Assembly (NCBI GenBank): GCA_027083045.1 | Contig: JALWQP010000145.1 | Span: 1-13,024 of the forward strand | Direction: 5' to 3' | Length of the DNA: 13,024 bases | Origin: Desulfurococcales archaeon | GTDB lineage: Archaea; Thermoproteota; Thermoprotei_A; Sulfolobales; Desulfurococcaceae | Shown: piece after piece, positions 1-6,254 of the stretch | Layout of the letters: every line of letters starts with the position of its first letter | Position numbering within the stretch: position 1 is the first letter of the stretch | Made by a program: the position numbers and the translations under genes | The notes under the pieces: generated by a model | What the model was told of the DNA's origin: nothing | The model's input: the letters and a program-made list of their open reading frames with translations, nothing else | The model's database searches: none

Positions 1-648
1 AATGCGACAACGCATCAAGGCTTAGACTTCATCTATGAGATGGCATTGAAGATACTGAGGAAACTACCGCCTAGAAACAAGGTTATTAAAACATTTGCTG
101 GTCTAAGACCAGAGCCCAGCACCGGGACATTTATCATAAGATTCCATGAAAAGCCATGGGGCTTCGTAGAAGCAGCCGGGATCAGGAGTCCCGGCCTCAC
201 AGCCGCACCAGCAATAGGAAAACATGTTTCAAAACTCATAATCGAGAGACTGGAGAATATCGAGCCTAGAAAGGACTGGAGAAGCAAGAGACAAGCCATA
301 CCACGCCCAGCATACATGGCTCCCCATGAGAGGGATAAACTGATACGTGAGAACCCGGACTATGGCTGGATAATATGTGTCTGCAGAAAAGTAAGCCTTG
401 GAGAGATCATAGAAGCGGTCAAGAGAATGAAAAAGATAGGTGTGCCCGAGATAACCCTCGATGGCATAAAGTTTAGGACACACAGCATGTACGGGGATTG
501 CCAGGGTAGCCAGTGCCGCCCACACATAGCATACCTTCTCTGGAAACGCCTAGGAATACAGCCCTGGAGGATCACCATTAAGGGTGATGGCTCAAAATAT
601 GCTTTCTCAGAAGTCAAAACCCTCCTACGGGGTGATCGAGATGCCTGA
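1..648 (+). CDS. glpA: GlpA-type FAD-dependent glycerol-3-phosphate dehydrogenase, C-terminal part (5' end outside window)
   Basis: The frame is open from base 1, so the gene is cut by the left edge; an internal ATG at 40 is not the start. The visible 215 residues begin in the C-terminal part of a DAO-type flavoprotein, with the signatures FAGLRP and GIRSPGLTAAPAIGK that close the FAD-binding fold in GlpA/GlpD/LhgO relatives. A BFD-like [2Fe-2S] domain follows: CVC at about residues 125-127, TLDGIKFRT, then a CQGSQC pair, matching the fused C-terminal domain of anaerobic GlpA. Family knowledge says such enzymes oxidise sn-glycerol-3-phosphate to dihydroxyacetone phosphate and pass electrons to partner subunits. 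The gene overlaps the next flavoprotein gene by 8 bases. The substrate assignment is supported by glpK downstream; another 2-hydroxyacid is possible since the N-terminus is unseen. Confidence 0.85.
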   Translation, partial: NATTHQGLDFIYEMALKILRKLPPRNKVIKTFAGLRPEPSTGTFIIRFHEKPWGFVEAAGIRSPGLTAAPAIGKHVSKLIIERLENIEPRKDWRSKRQAIPRPAYMAPHERDKLIRENPDYGWIICVCRKVSLGEIIEAVKRMKKIGVPEITLDGIKFRTHSMYGDCQGSQCRPHIAYLLWKRLGIQPWRITIKGDGSKYAFSEVKTLLRGDRDA

Positions 649-1912
649 CAGGATAACCAAGAGAGATTACGATACAGTAGTGATCGGTGGAGGCCCAGCT
701 GGACTAGCAGCGGCTCTCGAGGCACGGGAGAAAGGCCTAGAAACACTAGTGGTTGAAACTAGGGACAGGCTCGGAGGCATACCATTACAATGCATACATC
801 CAGGTTTTGGCATACATTATTTCAAAAAGGACATGACGGGGCCTGAGTTCGTCTATAGGTTCATAGATAAACTATTATCAACGGATATAGACTACACGGT
901 CAAATCCTACGTTAACACGGCCAAATACGTGTCACCCATGGAGAAAAAGCTAGAGATCATAACACCGTACGGCACAGAGATAGTTGGAACTAAGACAATA
1001 ATCTACGCGGCCGGGGCAAGAGAGAGAACCAGGTACGAGATAGGGATAACCGGGCCAAACCCGGCAGGGATCATGACTGCCGGGGAAGCACAGACGCTCA
1101 TGGATATGTACGGGGTCATGCCGGGCAAGAGAATATTGATCGTGGGAAGCGGCGATGTAGGGCTCATAATGGCAAGAAGATTCGTTCTTGAAGGAGCAGA
1201 AGTCGTCGGAGTAGCTGAGATATTACCTTATCCTAGCGGGCTAATGAGGAACGTCCAACAATGTCTCAAAGACTATGGAATACCGCTCCTGCTAAGTCAC
1301 ATGGTTATCTCAGTTAAACAATGTAATGGTAGAGTATCATCCGCAGTAGTAGTCAAGGTGGACGAGAACTTCAAGCCTATACAAGGGAGTGAAAAGGAAA
1401 TAGAGTGCGACACGATAGTCATAGCGGCTGGGCTGAAGCCACGGACAAAATTACTAGAGAGTCTAGGAGCACAGATAGATCCCAGGACGAAAGGACCCGT
1501 TGTTAACGAATACTTTGAGACAACTATCCCAGGCGTTTTTGTTGCAGGGAATGCGCTGATAATAAACGACTATGTAGACTATGCCGTCGAACAAGGAGAA
1601 CTAGCTGCACTAGCTGCCACTAAGTATGTGGACGAGAAAGGCATTAAGATAAAGAAGCCTGTCAAGATTGTTTTAGGTAGAAACATGAGGCTAATCGTAC
1701 CCCAGATGCTAACACTGACGAGTGATGTCCTATTCTATGGGCGAGTTGCAAGGCCTGAGGATAATGTTTGGCTAAGCTTCAAGGAAATAGGTTTCAAGAT
1801 TCCCCAGCTCAGGGTCTTGCCGAGCATAATGATACGCCAAAAGATAAGGCTAGACAAGCTCAGGATGCTCAAGACCGATACGTTAACAGTGGAGGTGATA
1901 CCCCGTGACTAA
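641..1912 (+). CDS. FAD/NAD-dependent oxidoreductase, partner of GlpA (pyridine nucleotide-disulfide family)
   Basis: This is a 423-residue flavoprotein. An N-terminal FAD Rossmann motif GGGPAG lies at about residues 16-21, an NAD(P)-binding motif VGSGDVG at about 168-174, then the ATG-like motif TIVIAAGLKPRT and the FAD-binding signature GVFVAGNALI. The conserved stretch GGIPLQC puts a Cys at 51. It resembles the alpha/A subunits of opine and sarcosine oxidases and the oxidoreductase beside GlpA in anaerobes such as Thermotoga. The likely role is to move electrons between the GlpA flavin/Fe-S and NAD(P) or another acceptor. ATG 641 is chosen because a full GGTGATC Shine-Dalgarno lies at 631-637 and the family starts just before the first beta strand; the frame is open back to 584 without such a site. 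It overlaps both neighbours by 8 bases, indicating translational coupling. Confidence 0.9.
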   Translation: MPDRITKRDYDTVVIGGGPAGLAAALEAREKGLETLVVETRDRLGGIPLQCIHPGFGIHYFKKDMTGPEFVYRFIDKLLSTDIDYTVKSYVNTAKYVSPMEKKLEIITPYGTEIVGTKTIIYAAGARERTRYEIGITGPNPAGIMTAGEAQTLMDMYGVMPGKRILIVGSGDVGLIMARRFVLEGAEVVGVAEILPYPSGLMRNVQQCLKDYGIPLLLSHMVISVKQCNGRVSSAVVVKVDENFKPIQGSEKEIECDTIVIAAGLKPRTKLLESLGAQIDPRTKGPVVNEYFETTIPGVFVAGNALIINDYVDYAVEQGELAALAATKYVDEKGIKIKKPVKIVLGRNMRLIVPQMLTLTSDVLFYGRVARPEDNVWLSFKEIGFKIPQLRVLPSIMIRQKIRLDKLRMLKTDTLTVEVIPRD

Positions 1913-2285
1913 GCAGGTCAAGAAAATAATATGTATTGTGTGTCCAAGAGGATGCGAGATAACCGTCGAGCTCGAAGACGGGAAAATAAAGAGTATAAAG
2001 GGCTACTCATGCCCCCTAGGCAAGCAATATGCAGAGAAAGAGGTAGTTAACCCCGAGAGAATACTTATGAGTATAGTTAAATGCGTTGGCGGAGACCTCC
2101 CAGTAGTAAGCGTTAAAACAGCCAAACCTATACCCCTCTCAAGGATGATAGAGGCCTCAAAAGCACTTGCTGACATAGCGGTGGAGGCCCCCGTAAAAAT
2201 AGGTGATAAGATCGTTGAGAACCTATTAGGGCTCGGCATCGATGTTATCGCTACAAGGCCTTGTCATAAACAAAAAGAAGAGTAA
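1905..2285 (+). CDS. DUF1667 family Cys-rich protein of the glycerol-3-phosphate oxidation module
   Basis: A 126-residue protein starting at GTG 1905 behind a strong GGAGGTGAT (1891-1899, 5-base spacing). The N-terminus has a Cys set C10-x2-C13-x3-C17 with C36 further on. It resembles the 4Fe-4S binding segment at the start of molybdopterin oxidoreductases, so a [4Fe-4S] cluster is plausible but inferred. One more Cys lies mid-protein (about 60) and one near the C-terminus (RPC). DUF1667 genes typically stand next to a GlpA-like dehydrogenase and an FAD/NAD oxidoreductase, exactly as here, so the protein is probably a small electron-transfer subunit of a three-part complex. It is the last gene of the left operon; a T-rich stretch follows the stop. 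Confidence 0.85.
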   Translation: MTKQVKKIICIVCPRGCEITVELEDGKIKSIKGYSCPLGKQYAEKEVVNPERILMSIVKCVGGDLPVVSVKTAKPIPLSRMIEASKALADIAVEAPVKIGDKIVENLLGLGIDVIATRPCHKQKEE

Positions 2286-2310
2286 TTCTGTTGTTTTTCG
2301 GTTTGTATTC
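2286..2310 (+). terminator. T-rich terminator after the glpA operon
   Basis: Directly after the stop of the DUF1667 gene comes a T-rich run on the coding strand (ttctgttgtttttcggttt). Archaeal RNA polymerase ends at such U-rich tracts without needing a hairpin. The position is inferred from composition only. Confidence 0.45.
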
Positions 2311-2346
2311 ATAATAAGCAGTAATTGAAGGCTAAGTTGAATTGAT

Positions 2347-2403
2347 CCAATCGATTTGAAGCCAAAGCCGAATTAGGTCCTCCTAAAAAATCGAATTGAT
2401 TGG
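2347..2403. other. Potential nested stem-loop in a gene-free stretch (2286-2664)
   Basis: The 379 bases between the DUF1667 gene and the DUF4392 gene hold no gene I can support. Within them, CCAATCGATTTG (2347-2358) can pair along its whole length with CGAATTGATTGG (2392-2403) if two G-U pairs are allowed on the RNA. Inside lies a second hairpin, TTAGG (2373-2377) and CCTAA (2382-2386) around a four-base loop. It could be a leader or 3' structure, a small RNA, or chance in AT-rich DNA. Short open stretches also occur here but are broken by stops and match nothing I recognise. Confidence 0.25.
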
Positions 2404-2615
2404 GAAGCGGCAAACAAATCATTAGTATGGTGCCGAGTAGATCATGGATCAAGAATCGTTAAATACAGAGATATATGAACGGCTATTATTAAGGATGCAC
2501 GCCTTATTCTAAGAAGAACCAAAGACATATAGCAATATAAAAATTGGTTAATTCTGGGTGGTAGCTACTATAGCCCCCATAGCTTGGCTCCATACAATAA
2601 TAGTTAGAGAACACT

Positions 2616-2625
2616 AATTATTTAT
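2616..2625 (+). promoter_or_regulatory. TATA-like box of the DUF4392 gene
   Basis: An AATTATTTAT run lies about 40 bases before the TTG start at 2665. Archaeal transcription usually begins about 25 bases after the TATA centre, giving a start near 2647 and a short leader that contains GGGTG. This fits the TTG start and argues against extending the protein further upstream. Confidence 0.4.
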
Positions 2626-2664
2626 CTGCAAAGGTATCTCCTTCCTAATGGGTGTAATGCTGTT

Positions 2665-3621
2665 TTGCGCGAATTACACAATTTAACAAAGTCTCTCGAG
2701 GAATTAATCATAACAGAAGGCCTGGGCCGTCGGGGGGTAATATACTTCTTAGCTGAATCCCTGAAGAGGAAAATAGAGGATCCACTCGGTAATGCTCTCA
2801 GATTATTAGCAGATACTTCTTCATTAATGATAGTAACAGGGTTTAACATACCTCCAGATTATCGTCCCGAGACAGACGGAATTATAGGGGCGGCTGTGTT
2901 CGCAAGAGCATTCGTCAATATAGGTTCTAATGAGGTGGTAATAGTTCTTGATAATGAGGAACAGAAAATGATTATGGAGCATCTTATAAGGATACTTTTA
3001 AATGAAAATACCACCGCAGAAAAAATAACGTTTCTGACCCGGATTGGCAATGAGTACTTGTTCAGAGAAATTCTTGTCGAGGAGATCTCATCTAGAGACA
3101 TCGGGCTCGGAATATTCATTGAGAAACCATCACCTAATAGGGAAGGAGTAATGCACAACATGCGTGGCATTGACGTGTCACAGCAACATCTCGACCCAAG
3201 AATATTACTAGATGTTTTCAGAGAAATGGGTGTCAAAACAATAGGTATAGGTGATGGCGGCAATGAAGTCGGACTAGGAATAATAGAAGAAGATGTAAGG
3301 AAGTACGTACCATATGGGAACATATGTGCGTGTCCATGTAGATCAGGCATAGCGTCATCAACCATTACGGATACCGCAATAGTATCGACAGTCAGTAACT
3401 GGGGTGCATACGCGCTTGAGGCCCTGCTTCTGGCAATTAATGACAAGTCTAAATACATCCATAGTGGGAAAGAAGAGATAATGCTTATCGAGGAAAGCTT
3501 ACGAAAAGGTGCTATTGATGGAGTCCGTGGCAAAGACTTCGTAGGCGTTGATGGGATACCGCCCAATTATCATGCAAAAATAGTGGATGCTATCAAGGCG
3601 ATCACTTTGTCGCTTTTATAG
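2665..3621 (+). CDS. DUF4392 / D-glutamate cyclase-like protein
   Basis: A 318-residue soluble protein of the family of human DGLUCY's C-terminal domain. Family motifs appear in order: GFNIPPDYRPETDGIIGA at about 59-76, FIEKPSPN with HNMRGID at about 151-170, IGIGDGGNEVGLG at about 193-205, VSNWGAYAL at about 243-251, and a C-terminal GIPPNYH. In the characterised mammalian member the domain converts D-glutamate reversibly to 5-oxo-D-proline; carrying this over to an archaeon is inference. The start is TTG 2665 with GGGTG about 10 bases before; nearby ATGs are out of frame and the frame stays open only to 2608. An unusual CACPC occurs at about 221-225 where relatives usually have no such Cys cluster. 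The gene has its own promoter region and no obvious functional link to the neighbouring glycerol genes. Confidence 0.8.
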   Translation: MRELHNLTKSLEELIITEGLGRRGVIYFLAESLKRKIEDPLGNALRLLADTSSLMIVTGFNIPPDYRPETDGIIGAAVFARAFVNIGSNEVVIVLDNEEQKMIMEHLIRILLNENTTAEKITFLTRIGNEYLFREILVEEISSRDIGLGIFIEKPSPNREGVMHNMRGIDVSQQHLDPRILLDVFREMGVKTIGIGDGGNEVGLGIIEEDVRKYVPYGNICACPCRSGIASSTITDTAIVSTVSNWGAYALEALLLAINDKSKYIHSGKEEIMLIEESLRKGAIDGVRGKDFVGVDGIPPNYHAKIVDAIKAITLSLL

Positions 3622-3642
3622 TTTTCTTAACCGTTTTAAAGC
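3622..3642 (+). terminator. T-rich terminator after the DUF4392 gene
   Basis: The stop is followed by TTTTCTTAACCGTTTTAAA, two short T runs suited to archaeal intrinsic termination. It is a weak call based on base content and position. Confidence 0.3.
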
Positions 3643-3658
3643 TACTCAATAAGATATT

Positions 3659-3667
3659 GATATATAC
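3659..3667 (+). promoter_or_regulatory. TATA box of the 122-residue helical protein gene
   Basis: GATATATAC lies about 50 bases before the ATG at 3716. Transcription would begin near 3690, leaving a leader of about 25 bases that includes an AAGGCGAT element. Fits the archaeal promoter layout. Confidence 0.45.
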
Positions 3668-3715
3668 AGTTAGTGAAGATGCAATGCAATATACTGTTGA
3701 ATAGCCAAGGCGATA

Positions 3716-4084
3716 ATGTTGGAAATACTCATAGACAAAAAGGCAATAAAATACATTAGGAAACTAGACGAGAACCTCAGAAAAGCAGTTGAATCGGTGA
3801 ATGATCCCAGCCTCGTCGCTAAGTATCTTAAGAAAGCAGATGGGATCGTTGATAAAATACATGATGAGTACTGTATAGACTCCGAATGCGATAGTCTAGT
3901 ACTCGTGATCGATAACATATATCATAACATCCTCCAGATCTTGGATGAAGTAGTTAATAACGATACTACTTCAGACAAAGCAATAGAGCTTGTTGAAAAA
4001 TACTTGTCAAAGCTTGAAAGATTGCTTCCCAAAGAATACAAAGAAGAAGGATCACTAATAAGAAGGTTATTCGAACTGTTCTAG
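3716..4084 (+). CDS. Hypothetical small helical protein
   Basis: I do not recognise this 122-residue protein. It looks almost wholly alpha-helical, with heptad-like spacing of Leu/Ile/Val and many charged residues, and no signal peptide or membrane segment. It has two Cys near the middle (CIDSEC). ATG 3716 follows AAGGCGAT, a weak Shine-Dalgarno, with a TATA box upstream, so it is probably its own transcription unit. Its stop sits next to the decayed aldo/keto reductase on the other strand. Codon use (ATA, AGA) is like that of its neighbours, which supports a real gene. Confidence 0.6.
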   Translation: MLEILIDKKAIKYIRKLDENLRKAVESVNDPSLVAKYLKKADGIVDKIHDEYCIDSECDSLVLVIDNIYHNILQILDEVVNNDTTSDKAIELVEKYLSKLERLLPKEYKEEGSLIRRLFELF

Positions 4085-4093
4085 TATTGGTAT

Positions 4094-4345
4094 CTAGAGA
4101 AATAAACGATAAATGAAGCAGACAATAATATCTGGCATACTTCTAGGGGTTAACTTCTTCAGTTCTTTTCCGACTATGATCGGCTTCCCACCCAACTATA
4201 TCTTGGCCGTATCGATCAGATTAAGCCCCAGGACAATGCTACTATAATTACATCTACGACTTCCTACTCCTTGCCGACACCCACATCTTGAAGCCTGCTT
4301 GCCACATATCTATTCTTACAGGCTTCACCTTTCAATCACCAATTT
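4094..4345 (-). pseudogene. Decayed N-terminal fragment of an aldo/keto reductase
   Basis: Reading the minus strand from about 4331 gives KVKPVRIDMWQAGFKMW (4331-4281). After a frame change it gives GVGKE-stop-EVVDVIIVAL, and after another change LGLNLIDTAKI-stop-LGGKPIIVGKELKKL ending near 4130. In order these match the beginning of aldo/keto reductases: the first strand GLGTWQ..., the helix before LG[IL]NLIDTAEIYG with its catalytic-site Asp, and the GKSEEIVGKALK segment. The catalytic Tyr of the IYG motif is replaced by a TAG stop. At least two frameshifts and two stops, and loss of the C-terminal three quarters of the barrel, show it is dead. A TATA-like run upstream (about 4340-4360 on this strand) may be the old promoter. 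The rest of the gap, 4346-4500, holds nothing I can call. Confidence 0.7.
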
Positions 4346-4504
4346 ATACTATAGTTATTTGAGAATTGCATAGATTGTGCACAAGTGATAAGTTGGCGTG
4401 AGAAGCCTATTCTATTAATTTTCACGGTATTTTTGCGTCATCCATGTTTTATAGTTCTTAATAACAATTACTGTCATGAACATAGTCTACCATATAGGAT
4501 CCGG

Positions 4505-4513
4505 TTTAATATA
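4505..4513 (+). promoter_or_regulatory. TATA box of glpK
   Basis: TTAATATAT lies about 45 bases before the glpK ATG, preceded by CCGGT. The predicted transcription start is near 4535, just where the leader hairpin begins. A second TATA-like run (ACATATAG, about 4526-4533) is also possible and would give a leaderless message. Confidence 0.45.
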
Positions 4514-4534
4514 TGTTTGAAGATTACATATAGT

Positions 4535-4554
4535 TGGAGGATTGGTGTCCTCCA
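4535..4554 (+). promoter_or_regulatory. Hairpin enclosing the glpK Shine-Dalgarno
   Basis: GGAGGA (4536-4541) and TCCTCC (4548-4553) are perfectly complementary around a six-base loop TTGGTG, and T4535 can pair with the A of the ATG. The stem hides the GGAGG ribosome site and abuts the start codon, while the loop exposes GGTG as an alternative site 6 bases before ATG. This could tune glpK translation; a regulatory role is inferred. Confidence 0.5.
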
Positions 4555-6104
4555 TGAAATATCTATTATCTGTTGACCAGGGCACGACAGGTACTAGGGC
4601 TGTTATATATAATGAAAAGGGAGAGATGATCGCCTGGTCCTATATTAAGCATCATCAAATACTGCCTAGGCCGGGATGGGTTGAGCATGATCCTCTTGAG
4701 ATATGGCATAATACTGTTCAGGTAATGAGAGAAGCTGTAAAGAGAGCAGGCATTGATCCAAGAGAAATTATTGGCATAGGCGTCTCTAATCAGAGGGAAA
4801 CAACAGTCGTATGGGAGAAAGAGACAGGTAGACCAGTATACAATGCAATAGTCTGGCAGGACTCCAGAACTATTAACAGATGTGACAGCCTTAAATATGG
4901 GGGGGTAGAAGACGAGATAATAAAGCCGCTAACAGGTCTCTATGCCCATACATACTTCTCAGCAACAAAGCTGGAATGGATACTGAAACATACGCGCGAC
5001 GGAGTCGAGAGGGCCAAGAAAGGAGAGCTATTGTTCGGGACTATAGATACTTGGCTCATATGGAACATGACTAGGGGTTCAGAAAACATAACTCCGGATC
5101 GTGGAGGAGCCCATGTTACGGATCCAAGTAATGCTTCTAGGACAATGCTCATGGACATAGAGAAGCTTAGGTGGAGCCCAGAGCTACTTGAGGTATTCGG
5201 CATACCCGAGAACATGCTCCCAGTAATAAAGCCTAGTAGCTACCCTGAATCCTACGGCCTATTGAGAAAAGATATTCTAGGTGTAGAAATACCTGTCTTG
5301 GGAGATCTCGGCGACCAACAAGCAGCGCTTGTCGGCCAAGTAGCCTTCGAGCCAGGAGAAGTCAAGTGTACTTATGGAACAGGAAGCTTCATCCTGATGA
5401 ATATAGGTGGCACGCCTAAACTAAGTAGCCAGGGCCTACTAACTACTGTTGCCTATCAGTTCTCAGGGCATCCACCCCGTTACGCATTAGAGGGGAGCAT
5501 AGCCTATTCCGGCGCAGCTATTGAGTGGCTGAGAGAAGGGCTGGGCTTGATCAAAGATCCTAGGGAAACCGAGGAAATATGCATGAAGACATACGAGGAA
5601 GGCTCTGCCGGAGTATATTTCGTCCCAGCCTTTAGTGGTTTGTTCGCACCTTATTGGGACACTAAGGCGAGAGGGCTGATAATAGGTATAACGAGATACA
5701 CTAAGAAACACCACATAGTTTTCGCAGTTCTAGAATCCATAGCTTTTAGAGTTAGGGACGTCGTAGATGCTATGGCGATAGACTCCGGTATAGAGCCTTT
5801 GGTCATAAAAGCAGATGGTGGAGTATCGAGGAATGACTGCCTATTACAGCTTCAAGCAGATATATTGGGCAAACGCGTTGTTAGACCAGTAAACATAGAA
5901 ACCACAAGCCTAGGCGCAGCGTTCGCAGCAGGTCTTGCCTCGGGAGTCTGGAAGAGCATTGACGAGCTCAAAAAGATATGGAGACCAGACAAGGTATTCG
6001 AGCCTAAAATGCCGCAGAAAGAGAGAGAAGAAAAGTATAAATGGTGGTTGAGAGCGGTTGAGAGAGCACTAAAATGGCTAGATACAGAAGAAGAGCCTAG
6101 CTAG
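4554..6104 (+). CDS. glpK: Glycerol kinase
   Basis: A 516-residue FGGY kinase that phosphorylates glycerol to sn-glycerol-3-phosphate with ATP in the cytoplasm. The N-terminal phosphate-binding motif DQGTTGTR is at about residues 8-15. Glycerol-contact residues are conserved: NQRE (R81, E82), VWQD (W101, D103), the YFS segment, and GDQQAALVGQ with its catalytic-type Asp. The ATP side shows TYGTGSFILMN, the GLFAPYWD...RG segment and DGGVSRN, and the C-terminal TSLGAAFAAGLASGVW is typical. Length and motif order are normal. ATG 4554 is chosen because families start MKYLLSVDQGTTGTR-like; in-frame TTG 4542 and GTG 4545 are alternatives, the latter 4 bases after GGAGG. It supplies the substrate for the glpA module about 2.2 kb upstream on the same strand but has its own promoter. 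Confidence 0.97.
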   Translation: MKYLLSVDQGTTGTRAVIYNEKGEMIAWSYIKHHQILPRPGWVEHDPLEIWHNTVQVMREAVKRAGIDPREIIGIGVSNQRETTVVWEKETGRPVYNAIVWQDSRTINRCDSLKYGGVEDEIIKPLTGLYAHTYFSATKLEWILKHTRDGVERAKKGELLFGTIDTWLIWNMTRGSENITPDRGGAHVTDPSNASRTMLMDIEKLRWSPELLEVFGIPENMLPVIKPSSYPESYGLLRKDILGVEIPVLGDLGDQQAALVGQVAFEPGEVKCTYGTGSFILMNIGGTPKLSSQGLLTTVAYQFSGHPPRYALEGSIAYSGAAIEWLREGLGLIKDPRETEEICMKTYEEGSAGVYFVPAFSGLFAPYWDTKARGLIIGITRYTKKHHIVFAVLESIAFRVRDVVDAMAIDSGIEPLVIKADGGVSRNDCLLQLQADILGKRVVRPVNIETTSLGAAFAAGLASGVWKSIDELKKIWRPDKVFEPKMPQKEREEKYKWWLRAVERALKWLDTEEEPS

Positions 6105-6105
6105 C

Positions 6106-6160
6106 GGTCAAACCTCCCTGTTCATCACCTTTTCAGCCGCGCCATCACCTATCATCCCTT
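6106..6160 (-). ncRNA. Weak candidate box C/D sRNA in the glpK/MFS convergent gap
   Basis: On the minus strand the following appear in order: a C-like GGATGAT (6157-6151), CTGA (6136-6133), a 4-base spacer, GTGATGA (6128-6122), and TTGA (6111-6108). This mimics C-D'-C'-D with guide-length gaps of 14 and 10 bases. However, the perfect boxes are internal and the outer ones are degenerate, the reverse of the usual pattern, so chance is likely. Confidence 0.2.
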
Positions 6161-6215
6161 ATCAAGATTATATTATGGGGTAGAAAGGATTTTAGAAAAC
6201 AAATTATTAGCATTA

Positions 6216-6237
6216 ATAAAAAGAAGAGAAAAACGTT
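6216..6237 (-). terminator. T-rich terminator of the hydrolase-MFS operon
   Basis: On the minus strand, about 20 bases after the MFS stop, the sequence is GTTTTTCTCTTCTTTTTATT, a strong T-rich tract suited to archaeal termination. glpK converges on it from the other side; its own end shows only a weak CCTTTTC. Confidence 0.55.
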
Positions 6238-6254
6238 CTATCTTAGGTTTATGC

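Noticed and set aside
2430..2600. Short frames in the 2286-2664 gap (such as DWEAANKSLVWCRVDHGSRI) as a decayed gene
   Set aside because: The plus frame reads on through three stops, but I recognise no family and a minus-strand reading looks equally protein-like, so no pseudogene is called.
2859..3566. Long open frame (235 codons) on the strand opposite the DUF4392 gene
   Set aside because: Ser/Ile/Pro-rich low-complexity translation typical of an antisense shadow; the plus-strand frame has clear family motifs.
4385..4576. Open frame of 63 codons on the plus strand before glpK
   Set aside because: No ribosome site, no family resemblance, and it runs across the glpK promoter and start in another frame.
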